Shown here: positions 34,157 through 43,094 of the stretch, piece after piece
Layout: each line of letters starts with the position of its first letter
How positions within the stretch are numbered: the first letter of the stretch is position 1
NCBI GenBank assembly: GCA_017445755.1
Contig: JAFSSE010000041.1
Coordinates: 144,768 to 208,767, forward strand
Direction of reading: 5' to 3'
Origin: Bacteroidales bacterium
GTDB lineage: Bacteria; Bacteroidota; Bacteroidia; Bacteroidales; UBA932
Length of the DNA: 64,000 nucleotides
Notes under the pieces: generated by a model
Seen by the model: only the letters and a program-made list of their open reading frames with translations
Database searches by the model: none
What the model was told of the DNA's origin: nothing
Translations under genes and position numbers: made by a program

Positions 34157-36181
34157 TTATATCAGTCCACGTCCCCGGAGCAGCGCTGCCGGGTCGGGGT
34201 CGGCGCCCCTCCATGAACGGAACAGCGTCATCGGCTCTTCGCTTCCGCCTCTTTCGAGGAAGGTTTTCCGGAAGGATGATGCAGTTTCGGCGTTATAAAG
34301 CCCGTCCTCCTGGAATTTCTCGAAGGCGTCCCTGTCGAGGACCTCCGACCATAGGTAGCTGTAGTATCCGGCGCTGTATCCGCTGTTGAAGATATGGTTG
34401 AAGTAGGTCGTCCGGTAACGGGGGATAATCTCGTCGATAAGCCCCATTTCCCTGCAGACCTTCTCTTCAAAGGCGCGGATATCCTCAGCCGAGCGGAATT
34501 TCCCGAGTTCCTCGAGGGTCAGCTCGTGCCACTTCATGTCGAGGATTGAGGCCGCGCAGAGTTCTCCGGTCATGAATCCCTGGTTGAACTTGAGGGCGTT
34601 TCCGATCTTCTCGACAAGGGCCGCGGGAATAGTCTCCCCGGTCTTATAGTGGTGGGCGTACTGTGAGAGTATTTCCGGCTCGACGGCCCAGTGTTCGTTG
34701 AACTGGGAGAACATCTCGACGAAGTCCCTCGTCACATTGGTCCCGCTTACATCGGGGTAGCGGCACTTGGTAAGGAAGCCGTGGAGTGCATGGCCGAACT
34801 CATGGAAGGCGGTCTGGAGCTCATCCACAGTCAGCATAGAAGGAGTGTCCTCCGTAGGCGGCGGGAAGTTGCAGACGTTGACGATGACAGGCCGGATATC
34901 GACACCGTCCGCACCAACCTCCTGCTCGCGGAAATTGTTCATCCAAGCTCCGCCCCTCTTGGTCTCCCTGGAGAAATAATCGGCATAGAAGATCCCGAGG
35001 AGAGTGCCGTCGGCGTCCGTGAGCCGGTACGCCTTTACGACCGGATTGTAAACCTCCACCTCCGGGGCTTCCTCCACATTGATGCCGTACAGCTTATGGG
35101 CGGCGTAGAAAACGCCCTTCCGGACGCTGTCAATCTGGAAATAGGGCTTCGTCTGCTCCTCGTCGAGGTCGAATTTTTCCTTCCTGACCTTCTCGGCATA
35201 GTACCACCAGTCCCAAGGGGCTATCTTAGTCCCCTCCGGAAGGAGTCCTTCGGCGATTTCGCGGTCCATAACCTTCTGCATGTCATATATTTCCTCTTTC
35301 GCCTTCTTCATGGAGGCCTCCATGATGGGCGCGAGGAAGCCGTCAACCGTTTCCGGGTTCCCTGCCATTTTGTTGGCGAGGAGGTACTCCGCGGACGTGG
35401 AGTAACCGAGAAGGCGGGCCTGTTCGGTACGAAGGGTCATAATTTCGAGGACGACGGAATTGTTGTCATACTCATTGCCCCGGTTGCAGCGGGAAGAGTA
35501 TGCCTTGAAGGCCTTTTCGCGCTTTGCCCTGTCCGGTTCCGACGCCATGAAGGAGGGATAGGCGGAGACGGTAATCCCGATTTCCTCCTTGAAGGCGTTG
35601 TTCTCCGCCAGGAGGTTGTTCCCGAATTTCTGGCTTAGGGCGGCGAGGCGGCCGTTGATTTCGGAGAAGCGCGCCTTCCCGGCCTCGTCGAGGGCGACAC
35701 CATTCCGGACGAAGCGGTCATAGAGTTTTTTCGTTACCATCTGCTGCTCCCTGTCGAGCCCCTCAGATGCCTCATAGACGGTTTTCACGCGTTTGAAAAA
35801 TTTTTCATTCATGAAAATCTCATCATCGGCGGCCGTCGTCAGCGCGGTAATCTGTTCCTCAATTTCCTGTATCTTCGGGGTTGAATCCGACTCCGAGAGG
35901 TTGTAGAAGACCCCTGTAACCTTCGCGAGAAGCTTTCCGGACCGCTCATACGCGGCAACGGTATTCTCGAAAGTCGGCTCCTCCACAGAGGCCAGAATCG
36001 CGTCGATTTCCTCTTTTTGCTGTCTGATTCCTTCCTTTACCGCAGGAAGGAACATTCCTTCCGTGATCTTTGAAAACGGGGCCGTTCCGTAAGGTGTTTC
36101 CCACTCCTGAAGAAACACATTTTTCTCTCCACATGCTGTCATCATCATTACTGCTGTAAATAGTACAAGTGTCCTTTTCAT
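34157..36181 (-). CDS. dcp: M3 family peptidyl-dipeptidase Dcp, lipoprotein form
   Basis: 674 residues. Zinc motif HEFGH at residues 460-464 (ELQTAFHEFGHALHG), with the third ligand probably Glu489 (DFVEMFSQFNEHW), as in the M3 metallopeptidases; total length fits Dcp. The N-terminal signal ends MMMTACGEK, a lipobox, so the enzyme should be membrane-anchored in the periplasm or on the surface, while the E. coli enzyme is cytoplasmic or periplasmic. It releases C-terminal dipeptides from peptides. It starts 7 nt after the DUF4886 gene stop. Functional partners in this run (serpin, glycosidase, D,D-carboxypeptidase) suggest envelope or surface polymer turnover. Confidence 0.93.
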   Translation of the reverse strand: MKRTLVLFTAVMMMTACGEKNVFLQEWETPYGTAPFSKITEGMFLPAVKEGIRQQKEEIDAILASVEEPTFENTVAAYERSGKLLAKVTGVFYNLSESDSTPKIQEIEEQITALTTAADDEIFMNEKFFKRVKTVYEASEGLDREQQMVTKKLYDRFVRNGVALDEAGKARFSEINGRLAALSQKFGNNLLAENNAFKEEIGITVSAYPSFMASEPDRAKREKAFKAYSSRCNRGNEYDNNSVVLEIMTLRTEQARLLGYSTSAEYLLANKMAGNPETVDGFLAPIMEASMKKAKEEIYDMQKVMDREIAEGLLPEGTKIAPWDWWYYAEKVRKEKFDLDEEQTKPYFQIDSVRKGVFYAAHKLYGINVEEAPEVEVYNPVVKAYRLTDADGTLLGIFYADYFSRETKRGGAWMNNFREQEVGADGVDIRPVIVNVCNFPPPTEDTPSMLTVDELQTAFHEFGHALHGFLTKCRYPDVSGTNVTRDFVEMFSQFNEHWAVEPEILSQYAHHYKTGETIPAALVEKIGNALKFNQGFMTGELCAASILDMKWHELTLEELGKFRSAEDIRAFEEKVCREMGLIDEIIPRYRTTYFNHIFNSGYSAGYYSYLWSEVLDRDAFEKFQEDGLYNAETASSFRKTFLERGGSEEPMTLFRSWRGADPDPAALLRGRGLI

Positions 36182-36188
36182 ACAATCG

Positions 36189-37073
36189 CTATTTTTCTTC
36201 TCTGACGGTGCGGATCGCTATTCCTTGGAGCTTCCTCGCCATCTTCGGGGTTATTTCGTATTCGGTTCCCTGCATGCGGAAGGCGTTGCCTTTCACCGAC
36301 TTTCCGAATACAGGGCGGATCAGGGCTTCGAACCATGTACACGCCGCCAGATAGCGGGTGTAGCCCTTGTTCAGGTGGTAGCCGTCGCGGAGCAGGTCTT
36401 TCCCGTCCGCGAGTCCGCGGGTCCAGCGGGCGTTCTGGACGGCCGTACCTGTCGGTATCATGACAGGGATGTTGTATTCTTTCCGGACCCTGTTCGAACA
36501 CTCCACGATACCGCGGTACATGATCATCTGGTTGTTCCCATAGCGCGGGAAATCCTTGTGTTTAGAGCTTCTGGCATAGGCCCATGTCCTGTTCCAGACG
36601 ATTGTGGCTTCGGGGTTCGGGCAGTGGGCCCGGATGATTTTTATCAGTTCTCCCGCCCACGGGACGAAATGGGAGTAGTCTCCGGAGTACCCTGAGCGCT
36701 CATGGATTGTCACGATGTCCCATGGCTCATCCTCGAGACCGGTCAGAATCCCGGTTTTTGTGGAAACGGTCGTCCATTTGTTGTCCACGGTCTTCTGGTA
36801 ACGGTAATTCTCGGTCCTGTTCTGATACTCCCTGCAGTGGCGCTCCAGGGAGCAGCCGCCGATATAGAGCCGTGCGATAGTGACATTGTGGATGTCCGCC
36901 GCCTCGAGAAGGTCCGGCAGCCACTGGGTGGAATCATCGCCGTAGCTGTTCGCGATTACCAGAATGCGGAGGGAGTCGGGATTCTGGGGCAGGGGATAAT
37001 TTACCGGCTGCGCGGAAGACAGGACCGTAAAAACGGCGGCGGCAGCCGCGAGTATAAACCTTTTAACCATCAT
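36189..37073 (-). CDS. Secreted DUF4886 (SGNH-hydrolase-like) protein
   Basis: 294 residues, or 293 if the second Met is used. Signal peptide FILAAAAAVFTVLSSAQ. SGNH-like blocks: RILVIANSYGDDSTQW (residues 36-51; the Ser of NSYG is the likely nucleophile), DIVTIHERSGYSGDYSHF, AIVWNRTWAYAR and LLRDGYHLNKGYTRYLAA (Asp and His of the catalytic block). The family is common in Bacteroides polysaccharide loci and probably contains glycan esterases; no substrate can be read here. It starts 8 nt after the GH3 gene stop and 7 nt before dcp. Confidence 0.85.
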   Translation of the reverse strand: MMVKRFILAAAAAVFTVLSSAQPVNYPLPQNPDSLRILVIANSYGDDSTQWLPDLLEAADIHNVTIARLYIGGCSLERHCREYQNRTENYRYQKTVDNKWTTVSTKTGILTGLEDEPWDIVTIHERSGYSGDYSHFVPWAGELIKIIRAHCPNPEATIVWNRTWAYARSSKHKDFPRYGNNQMIMYRGIVECSNRVRKEYNIPVMIPTGTAVQNARWTRGLADGKDLLRDGYHLNKGYTRYLAACTWFEALIRPVFGKSVKGNAFRMQGTEYEITPKMARKLQGIAIRTVREEK

Positions 37074-37081
37074 GTGTGTTT

Positions 37082-39319
37082 TTATATCCGAATTCTTTTT
37101 CTGATTCCCCGGTCGGAGGCGTTCCTGGCGGCGGACAGGGTATAGCGTCCTTTTTCCGTCACCCAGGTCGCGGAGTCCTCGTCATAGGAAGCGAGAGAGC
37201 CGCTCGGGAGGAGTATGGTGACCGTCTCGGAACAGCCGGGATCGAGGAGCGAAGTCTTTGCAAAACCCTTCAGCTCACGCTTCGGCTTTTCCATGTCTTT
37301 GCCGGGGGCGGAGACATAAAGCTCAACCACATCCTTCCCGGCCATCTTTCCGGTATTCTTTACTGTGAGGGTAACTTCCCATCCGTCAGATGTTTCCTTG
37401 ACTTTCATCCCGCTCCAGCGGAAGGAAGTGTAGCTCAGTCCGAAACCGAAGGGCCAGGCGATTTTCTTTTTCGCGAAGGTATTGAACCAGCGGTATCCGA
37501 CAAAGATATCTTCTTTGTACTCAGTATAGTCGATATCCTTGACACTCATGTCTTTCCGGTTATTCTCCAGCCGGCGGTAGAAGGAATAGTTGAAGGGCTT
37601 GTCGGCATAGATGAGGGGGAAGTTCGGAGCCGACGGCTCGTCCTCATACCTCATCGAAAGGGTCATTGGAAGGCGTCCGGAAGGGTTTACCGCTCCGGAA
37701 AGCACGGAGGCGACGGTATGGCCTCCCTCTTCACCCGGCTGCCATGCGAGGACAATCGCGTCAGCGAGATCCCTCCATGAAGCCGTCTCTACGGCTCCGC
37801 CGATATTGAGGATGACGACAACCTTCTTGCCCTCCTTGTGGAAAGCGCTGGAAACGGCCTCCAGAAGCTCCCTTTCTCGGCTCTGGAGCATGTAGCTGTG
37901 GTAGAGGTCCCTGTCTTTTCCTTCCCCGAATACCCGGCCGAAGGTGATGACCGCTTCGCCCGCCTCCTTGGCTGAAGAGGCGATTAGATCCATGGGAACA
38001 ATCTCTATCGGACGCTCCCTGTCGATGACCCAGGAGTTGTTTCCGTCTATCATCCTGCAGCGCCAGTCCTCGTCCTTCATGTATTCGGTATAGAAGCCGT
38101 CGAGAGGGGCGTAAAGCTCATATCCCTCGTCCGAGAGTCCCTGCTTGAGGTCCACGACATACGGCCTGTGGACATCTCCGGAGCCGGTTCCGCCCGCAAT
38201 GAAGCGGTATGAAGTTACCCCGAACAGGGCGACGTTCCCCTTGTAGGGAAGGGCTTTCCGGTTCTTCAGGAGGATCACTCCTTCGTCGGCGGCCTTCCGG
38301 CAGACGGCCGCATGGGCCGTAAGATCCGGGTCATTGGAATAGGCGTATCCCTTGTAGCGCGGGGACTTTACGATGAGTTTCAGAACACGGGCGACGCACT
38401 TGTCGAGGTCTGCCACCTCGAGCCGGCCTTCCTTGACGGCGTCGATGAGCTCGAAATAGCGCCGGTCAGAGCCGGACTGGACCATGTCGTTGCCGGCATG
38501 GACCTGGGCCGCGGTGTCATAGCCGCCGCCCCAGTCCGTCATCACGGTCCCTTCGAAGCCCCAGGTATCCCGCAGGATGGCTGTCAGAAGGTCCGGACTT
38601 TCGGAGGCATGGATCCCGTTGATGTAGTTGTACGAGGTCATGATTGTCCATGGCTGGGCCTTCCGGACGGCGATTTCAAAGGGTTTGAGGTAGATTTCCC
38701 GCATCGCCCTTTCCGAGACCAGCGCGTCGTTGTGGAGCCGGTTCAGTTCCTGGTTGTTGAGGGCGAAGTGCTTGATGCAGGCCCCGACTCCATTGGACTG
38801 GATGCCGCTGACCATCGCAGCCGCCATCTCCCCGGCGAGCAGCGGATCCTCCGAATAATACTCGAAGTTCCTGCCGCATAGGGGGTTGCGGTGGATATTG
38901 ATGCCAGGGCCGAGGAGGACGTCAACTCCGTATTCGAGGACCTCGTTTCCCATCGCCCGGCCGACCTCTTCTACAAGGTCGGTGTTCCATGTCGATGAGA
39001 GCATGGTCCCGATAGGGAAGCCGGTGCAGTAATAGGTTTTTTCATCTCCCTCGCGGGTCGGGTTGATCCTTAGTCCGGCAGGGCCGTCGGCGAGCACAAT
39101 GAACGGAATCCCGAGCCGGGGGATGGCATGGGTGTTTCCGGCGCTTCCCTTGACGGGGTCGCAGTCCCGGCCGATGCCGTCGAAGGCGCGGGAAGCCCCT
39201 CCTACAACGATGGCGGCCTTTTCTTCGAGGGTCATCATCGAGACGATTTCAGGAATATTGTCCTCCCGGAGTACGGGAGTGGCTGCCACGAGGGCTGCGC
39301 TGAGAAGGAGTGTCAGCAT
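37082..39319 (-). CDS. Glycoside hydrolase family 3 (beta-glucosidase-like)
   Basis: 745 residues from ATG 39319; the longer frame to 39505 lies inside manA and is rejected. Short signal-like N-terminus (MLTLLLSAALVAATPV). The GH3 N-domain carries ADGPAGLR near 78, GPGINIHRNPLCGRNFEYYSEDP near 138-159, KHFALNNQE and the nucleophile Asp262 in VMTDWGGGYD. The C-domain runs from about 330 (EGVILLKNRKALP) and a fibronectin-like domain follows (YTSFRWSG onward, about 610-745). It cleaves beta-linked glucosides or related sugars, exact specificity unknown. Its ATG overlaps the manA stop (ATGCTGA, 7 bp), showing coupling. Confidence 0.93.
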   Translation of the reverse strand: MLTLLLSAALVAATPVLREDNIPEIVSMMTLEEKAAIVVGGASRAFDGIGRDCDPVKGSAGNTHAIPRLGIPFIVLADGPAGLRINPTREGDEKTYYCTGFPIGTMLSSTWNTDLVEEVGRAMGNEVLEYGVDVLLGPGINIHRNPLCGRNFEYYSEDPLLAGEMAAAMVSGIQSNGVGACIKHFALNNQELNRLHNDALVSERAMREIYLKPFEIAVRKAQPWTIMTSYNYINGIHASESPDLLTAILRDTWGFEGTVMTDWGGGYDTAAQVHAGNDMVQSGSDRRYFELIDAVKEGRLEVADLDKCVARVLKLIVKSPRYKGYAYSNDPDLTAHAAVCRKAADEGVILLKNRKALPYKGNVALFGVTSYRFIAGGTGSGDVHRPYVVDLKQGLSDEGYELYAPLDGFYTEYMKDEDWRCRMIDGNNSWVIDRERPIEIVPMDLIASSAKEAGEAVITFGRVFGEGKDRDLYHSYMLQSRERELLEAVSSAFHKEGKKVVVILNIGGAVETASWRDLADAIVLAWQPGEEGGHTVASVLSGAVNPSGRLPMTLSMRYEDEPSAPNFPLIYADKPFNYSFYRRLENNRKDMSVKDIDYTEYKEDIFVGYRWFNTFAKKKIAWPFGFGLSYTSFRWSGMKVKETSDGWEVTLTVKNTGKMAGKDVVELYVSAPGKDMEKPKRELKGFAKTSLLDPGCSETVTILLPSGSLASYDEDSATWVTEKGRYTLSAARNASDRGIRKRIRI

Positions 39320-40332
39320 ATGTAAGATGTTATTAGTTTCATGGAACCCTGCGGGATGAAGTTCACCCCGAGGGAGGTTGCGGGAATGAGGACGGTCGTC
39401 CCCTCGCGGAGCATGACATGGTGCCCCTTGGTCGGGCCCCTCTTTCCGGTTTCCGGGTCGATGACGGGCTCGGAGTCGAGAAGAGTCCCGGCCCCTTCGA
39501 CGCACATTACGGCGAGGAATGAATCGACAGCGGAAAGGTCCTTGCTTACCGGGGCGTCCAGGGTGTAGAGGGAAGTGGTGAAGTACGGGCAGTCGACAAG
39601 GACTACCTCTTTGTTCGGAACCTCCTGGTACTCAGTTCTGTACGAGGGATAGACGTGGTAGTCGATAGCGTCCTTGGCCTCTTCCGTATGGAGCTGGCGG
39701 GGCTTCCCGTCCAGTCCGAGGCGTCCGTAGTCGTAAATCCGGTAGGTGATGTCGGAGGTCTCCTGGATCTCGGTTATGAAACAGCCCTTGCAGATAGCAT
39801 GGATACGCCCTGCAGGGAGGTGGAATACATCCCCCTTATGGGCCTCATGGCAGGCGAGGACCTCCGTGATCCGGTCCTCCCTGACGAGGCGGACATAGTC
39901 CTCGGGGCAAATTTCTTCCTTCAGTCCGCTGTAGATTTTCGCTCCGGGATCGGCATCAACGACATACCACATTTCGGTCTTTCCGCGGCACCCGTGGCGT
40001 TTCTCTGCGAGGGCGTCATCCGGATGGACCTGGATGGAAAGATCCTTCAGGGCGTCGATGAATTTGATGAGAAGGGGGAACTCGTCGCCGAAGCGCTCGT
40101 AAACATGTTCCCCGACAAGAAGCCCCTTGTAGGTCCTGACCAGCTCCGGGAGGGTCTTTCCCTCGAGCGAACCCAGTGCAACTACGGATTCCCGTGTCGG
40201 ATAAGCCGAGACCTCCCAGCTTTCGCCGATATGGTCTTCCGATGTTTCAATGCCCTTCCACGGGGCTATTTTTTCTCCACCCCAGACGAACTGTTTGAGG
40301 TTCGGGCGGAATGTAAGGGGGTACAGTGTCAT
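39313..40332 (-). CDS. manA: Mannose-6-phosphate isomerase, class I
   Basis: 339 residues from ATG 40332, 1 nt after the preceding stop; an in-frame ATG at 40356 would overlap the upstream gene. Zinc-site motifs: IQVHPDD (Gln, His; near 97-103), GKTEMWYV (Glu; near 114-121) and PAGRIHAICKG (His; near 168-178). Interconverts fructose-6-P and mannose-6-P, feeding GDP-mannose synthesis with the manC gene at the other end of the window. Cytoplasmic enzyme placed between exported envelope enzymes, overlapping GH3 by 7 bp. Confidence 0.94.
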   Translation of the reverse strand: MTLYPLTFRPNLKQFVWGGEKIAPWKGIETSEDHIGESWEVSAYPTRESVVALGSLEGKTLPELVRTYKGLLVGEHVYERFGDEFPLLIKFIDALKDLSIQVHPDDALAEKRHGCRGKTEMWYVVDADPGAKIYSGLKEEICPEDYVRLVREDRITEVLACHEAHKGDVFHLPAGRIHAICKGCFITEIQETSDITYRIYDYGRLGLDGKPRQLHTEEAKDAIDYHVYPSYRTEYQEVPNKEVVLVDCPYFTTSLYTLDAPVSKDLSAVDSFLAVMCVEGAGTLLDSEPVIDPETGKRGPTKGHHVMLREGTTVLIPATSLGVNFIPQGSMKLITSYIC

Positions 40333-40333
40333 C

Positions 40334-41848
40334 TTATTGTTCTGTGGTCTGGACAAGGGCCGTAATCAGCCCCATTATGGTTGATCGCACCGACTCTACC
40401 GGGGCGGTGCAGTTGTTTGTCATTATGGAAAAGACGACGGGGGCGTCCTCCGAGCCCTCCGGAGGGAGGATGTACCCGCTGTAGCAGAGACCTCCGCCGA
40501 TTGTGCCGCTCTTCATCCTTATCCGCTGCCGGGTCTCGGCCGGAAGATTCGGGAGCAGCCGTTTGAGCGTATCGTTGCCTCCCGGGTAGGGAAGGGCCCA
40601 TGTGAGCGAAGGGAAGGCGGGGGATTTTTCCATGGCCGTCAGATAACGGACGAGGGCCTCCGGCGAAACGTAATTGTGCCGGGAAAGGCCGCTTCCGTCC
40701 ATGATGTCGATCATGGAAGAAAGCCCTGGAGACAGGTCCTCAAGGACTTCCGCTTCGGCGACGCGGCAGCTGTCATAGACGGAAATCCCGGAAGAGCGCT
40801 CGCCCATGGCCCGAAGAATCGCTTCGGCGTAAAAGTTGTCGCTCCGGCCGAGGGTCTCCCTTGAAATCACATCGAGGGTCGGGGAGTAGGTCGTAATAAT
40901 GATTTTCGGCTTCTCTGCGGCCTTTTCCCCGGAGGAGAAGTCGCGTCCGTCCCGGATTCGGCCGCTGCGGTCTATGTCGGCATAGCCGCCGCTTACTTCC
41001 CAGCCCGTGTCCTTCAGGTTCTTCCAGAAATAGTAAGCGCAGGTCAGGGCCCCGTACTTGTTTGCAAACCGCTCCGTTTTCGGCCTCCTGCCGATGGCGA
41101 AGGTCCCGCGGAGCTCGGCGAACGGGGAGAGGTCGGTGGTGTAGAGGTAGAGGGAATTTCCCGTTCCTTCCGGTCCGGTCACGCCTCTGTTTTCGAAGTG
41201 CAGCCATGGGGTTTCGGGATAGGTGATGTTGACCGGGACGGGGTCTCCGGGAGCTGCCCCGGCGCGGACCTCGTATTCCTGGGCATTGGCATAGAAGGAA
41301 AGCGCAGAACCGCCTGGCGCATAATATGTTCCTATGTCCTCATATTCCCATGATCCATGTTCCAGATATCCTTCGAACAGGCGTCCGTCGCCGATAATCC
41401 GTCCGTGGATGGCCCGGATTCCGGCCGCCTTGACTGCGCTCTTCCACTTCCAGAAGAGGGCGTCCGTCTTCAGGACTACGGAGTCTGCCGTCGCAAGGGT
41501 CGGGTCGCCGCCGCCGATGATATAGAGGTCCCCTTCCAGGACACCGTCGACTATGGCCCCGCTGTATCCTATCGAGGTTTCGAACCGGAAGTCCTTACCG
41601 AGAGAGTGGAGGGCGCAGCCGGTCGTTATGAGCTTCATGTTTGAAGCAGGGTTGAGCTTGGTTTCACTCCTGTACTGCGCCAGAACGCGGCCTTTTCCGT
41701 CCACCGCTTTCATGCCCCACGCGGCAGTCCCGAGCGTTTCGCTTCGGGCGGCCCTGTCCACCGCCCTCTGAAGGGGCGACTGGGCGGATGAGAAAGATGA
41801 AAGCGAAACCGCGAGGACGGCTGAAAGGATGAGTTTACTTGCCTGCAT
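40334..41848 (-). CDS. dacB: D-alanyl-D-alanine carboxypeptidase/endopeptidase (PBP4, peptidase S13)
   Basis: 504 residues, signal peptide to about residue 22 (SLSSFSSAQS). The three penicillin-binding motifs are present: SxxK as SNMK at residues 69-72 (LNPASNMKLIT), SxN as SDN in TLGRSDNFYAE (about 335), and KTG-type KSGT in IRMKSGTIGGG (about 445). The large insert between the first two motifs is typical of class C PBP4. Acts in the periplasm trimming peptidoglycan stems and cross-links. Its start overlaps the serpin stop by 14 bp. Confidence 0.93.
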   Translation of the reverse strand: MQASKLILSAVLAVSLSSFSSAQSPLQRAVDRAARSETLGTAAWGMKAVDGKGRVLAQYRSETKLNPASNMKLITTGCALHSLGKDFRFETSIGYSGAIVDGVLEGDLYIIGGGDPTLATADSVVLKTDALFWKWKSAVKAAGIRAIHGRIIGDGRLFEGYLEHGSWEYEDIGTYYAPGGSALSFYANAQEYEVRAGAAPGDPVPVNITYPETPWLHFENRGVTGPEGTGNSLYLYTTDLSPFAELRGTFAIGRRPKTERFANKYGALTCAYYFWKNLKDTGWEVSGGYADIDRSGRIRDGRDFSSGEKAAEKPKIIITTYSPTLDVISRETLGRSDNFYAEAILRAMGERSSGISVYDSCRVAEAEVLEDLSPGLSSMIDIMDGSGLSRHNYVSPEALVRYLTAMEKSPAFPSLTWALPYPGGNDTLKRLLPNLPAETRQRIRMKSGTIGGGLCYSGYILPPEGSEDAPVVFSIMTNNCTAPVESVRSTIMGLITALVQTTEQ

Positions 41849-43094
41849 ATTGTCCCATGAATAGAATTGCTCCGGTAGATACCTCCGAGATGGAGTAGAG
41901 GAACGGCCGGTCAGCCGTAAAGTAAATCTCGTTTCCGGGTCCTGCCGAAGTAAGTTTCATCTCGATGACCGTGACCGCAGCGGCCTCTGAACCATCCTCG
42001 TCGGTCTTTATCCGGGCCTTCTGGAAGACACGGCTGACGTGAAGGGGCCCTTCTGAGAGGTTCGAGAAATCCGCTGCCGTCGTGAACATGTCGGTCATTC
42101 CGAAGCTCCTCATGATATCGTTTAGTTCGAGAGTCGAGCTGGTTTCGAATTTCGGAAGGGACAGGATTACATTGGCCGTTGAGGCGGACGCGAGTTTCCG
42201 CCACGACCCCGCGTCAAGGGCTGCAGCGACATCGGTGCAGGTTTTTCCCTTGTCGGGAAGAACCACCGTCATCCGGAAGGCCCCGTTCCCGTAGGGGAGC
42301 GAGATTGCGCTGAAACCCTCTCCGGAGAAATACCCCATGTCGCCCGACCGGTGCATCATGTCGACGCTCGTCTTCCCCCCGCTTTCGAGGGTGAAGTCCT
42401 GCTTCCGGGTGCTGCTCTTATCGAACTTGTCAACCCATTTCCCCTTGAAGTAAATGGCGTTCATAAGGTAGGAGAAGGCGTCGCTGTCAACTTCGTCGAG
42501 GAGCGGGTTAATCATCCCGTTGGTCTGCTTCGAGGCCCATGAATTTATGGCCCTTAGGGCCGTGGCGTTATCCCTTCCGAAGTCATAGCCGCTCACCTCC
42601 GCTCCGTAATTGTCCTTCAGGGCGTTGGAGAAGGAGGGGAGGATGCCGCCGAAGACGGAGTCATAGGCGGTGTTATAGACAAAGCAGTTGGCGATGTTTA
42701 TGGCGGTTGTCTTGTCAACGGAAAGGAGGGACGAGGAAAGAAGGTAGTAGTAATCGTTTATCTTTTCGATATCGTTTTCCTCGAAGCCCAGTGCGTCGCT
42801 GATCTGTTTTTGGGTATTTCCGGCGGCTCCGTTATCGAGCATCGCGAGGGCGTACTGGACGCTCATGGGCGAGAAGATAACGCTTTTGTCGCTTTGGCAG
42901 ACTGCCCTTAGAAGCTTGACGGAGAATTCGTTACCTGTAGAGACCATGGCGCTTTGGGCCTTGGTCAGGACGATGTTTTCCCTCTCGTTGGTTTCATTTT
43001 CACCCTCGGTTGAGGCCACTGCGCAGGATAGGCACATGGCGGCCAGGGCGGCGCTTGCCGCGAGGATTCCCATGGTGAATTTAAACGTTTTCAT
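41835..43094 (-). CDS. Serpin-family serine protease inhibitor, lipoprotein
   Basis: 419 residues from ATG 43094; the frame extending to 43184 runs inside galE. Signal with lipobox MCLSCAVAS. Serpin core: NEFSVKLLRAVCQSDKSVIFSPMSVQYALAMLDNGAAGNT, NAIYFKGKWVDKF, and C-terminal FTADRPFLYSISEVSTGAILFMGQY. The reactive-centre hinge reads EDGSEAAAVT, with small residues at P12-P10, as in inhibitory serpins. The scissile region falls around MKLTS, so the P1 residue is uncertain (Leu, Thr or Ser). A surface serpin could block host or rival serine proteases; inference from gut-commensal serpins. It overlaps galE by 14 bp. Confidence 0.94.
   Translation of the reverse strand: MKTFKFTMGILAASAALAAMCLSCAVASTEGENETNERENIVLTKAQSAMVSTGNEFSVKLLRAVCQSDKSVIFSPMSVQYALAMLDNGAAGNTQKQISDALGFEENDIEKINDYYYLLSSSLLSVDKTTAINIANCFVYNTAYDSVFGGILPSFSNALKDNYGAEVSGYDFGRDNATALRAINSWASKQTNGMINPLLDEVDSDAFSYLMNAIYFKGKWVDKFDKSSTRKQDFTLESGGKTSVDMMHRSGDMGYFSGEGFSAISLPYGNGAFRMTVVLPDKGKTCTDVAAALDAGSWRKLASASTANVILSLPKFETSSTLELNDIMRSFGMTDMFTTAADFSNLSEGPLHVSRVFQKARIKTDEDGSEAAAVTVIEMKLTSAGPGNEIYFTADRPFLYSISEVSTGAILFMGQYAGK

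Noticed and set aside
37076-37780. Plus-strand ORFs antisense to the GH3 gene
   Set aside because: Shadow of the GH3 coding strand; no promoter or motif supports expression.
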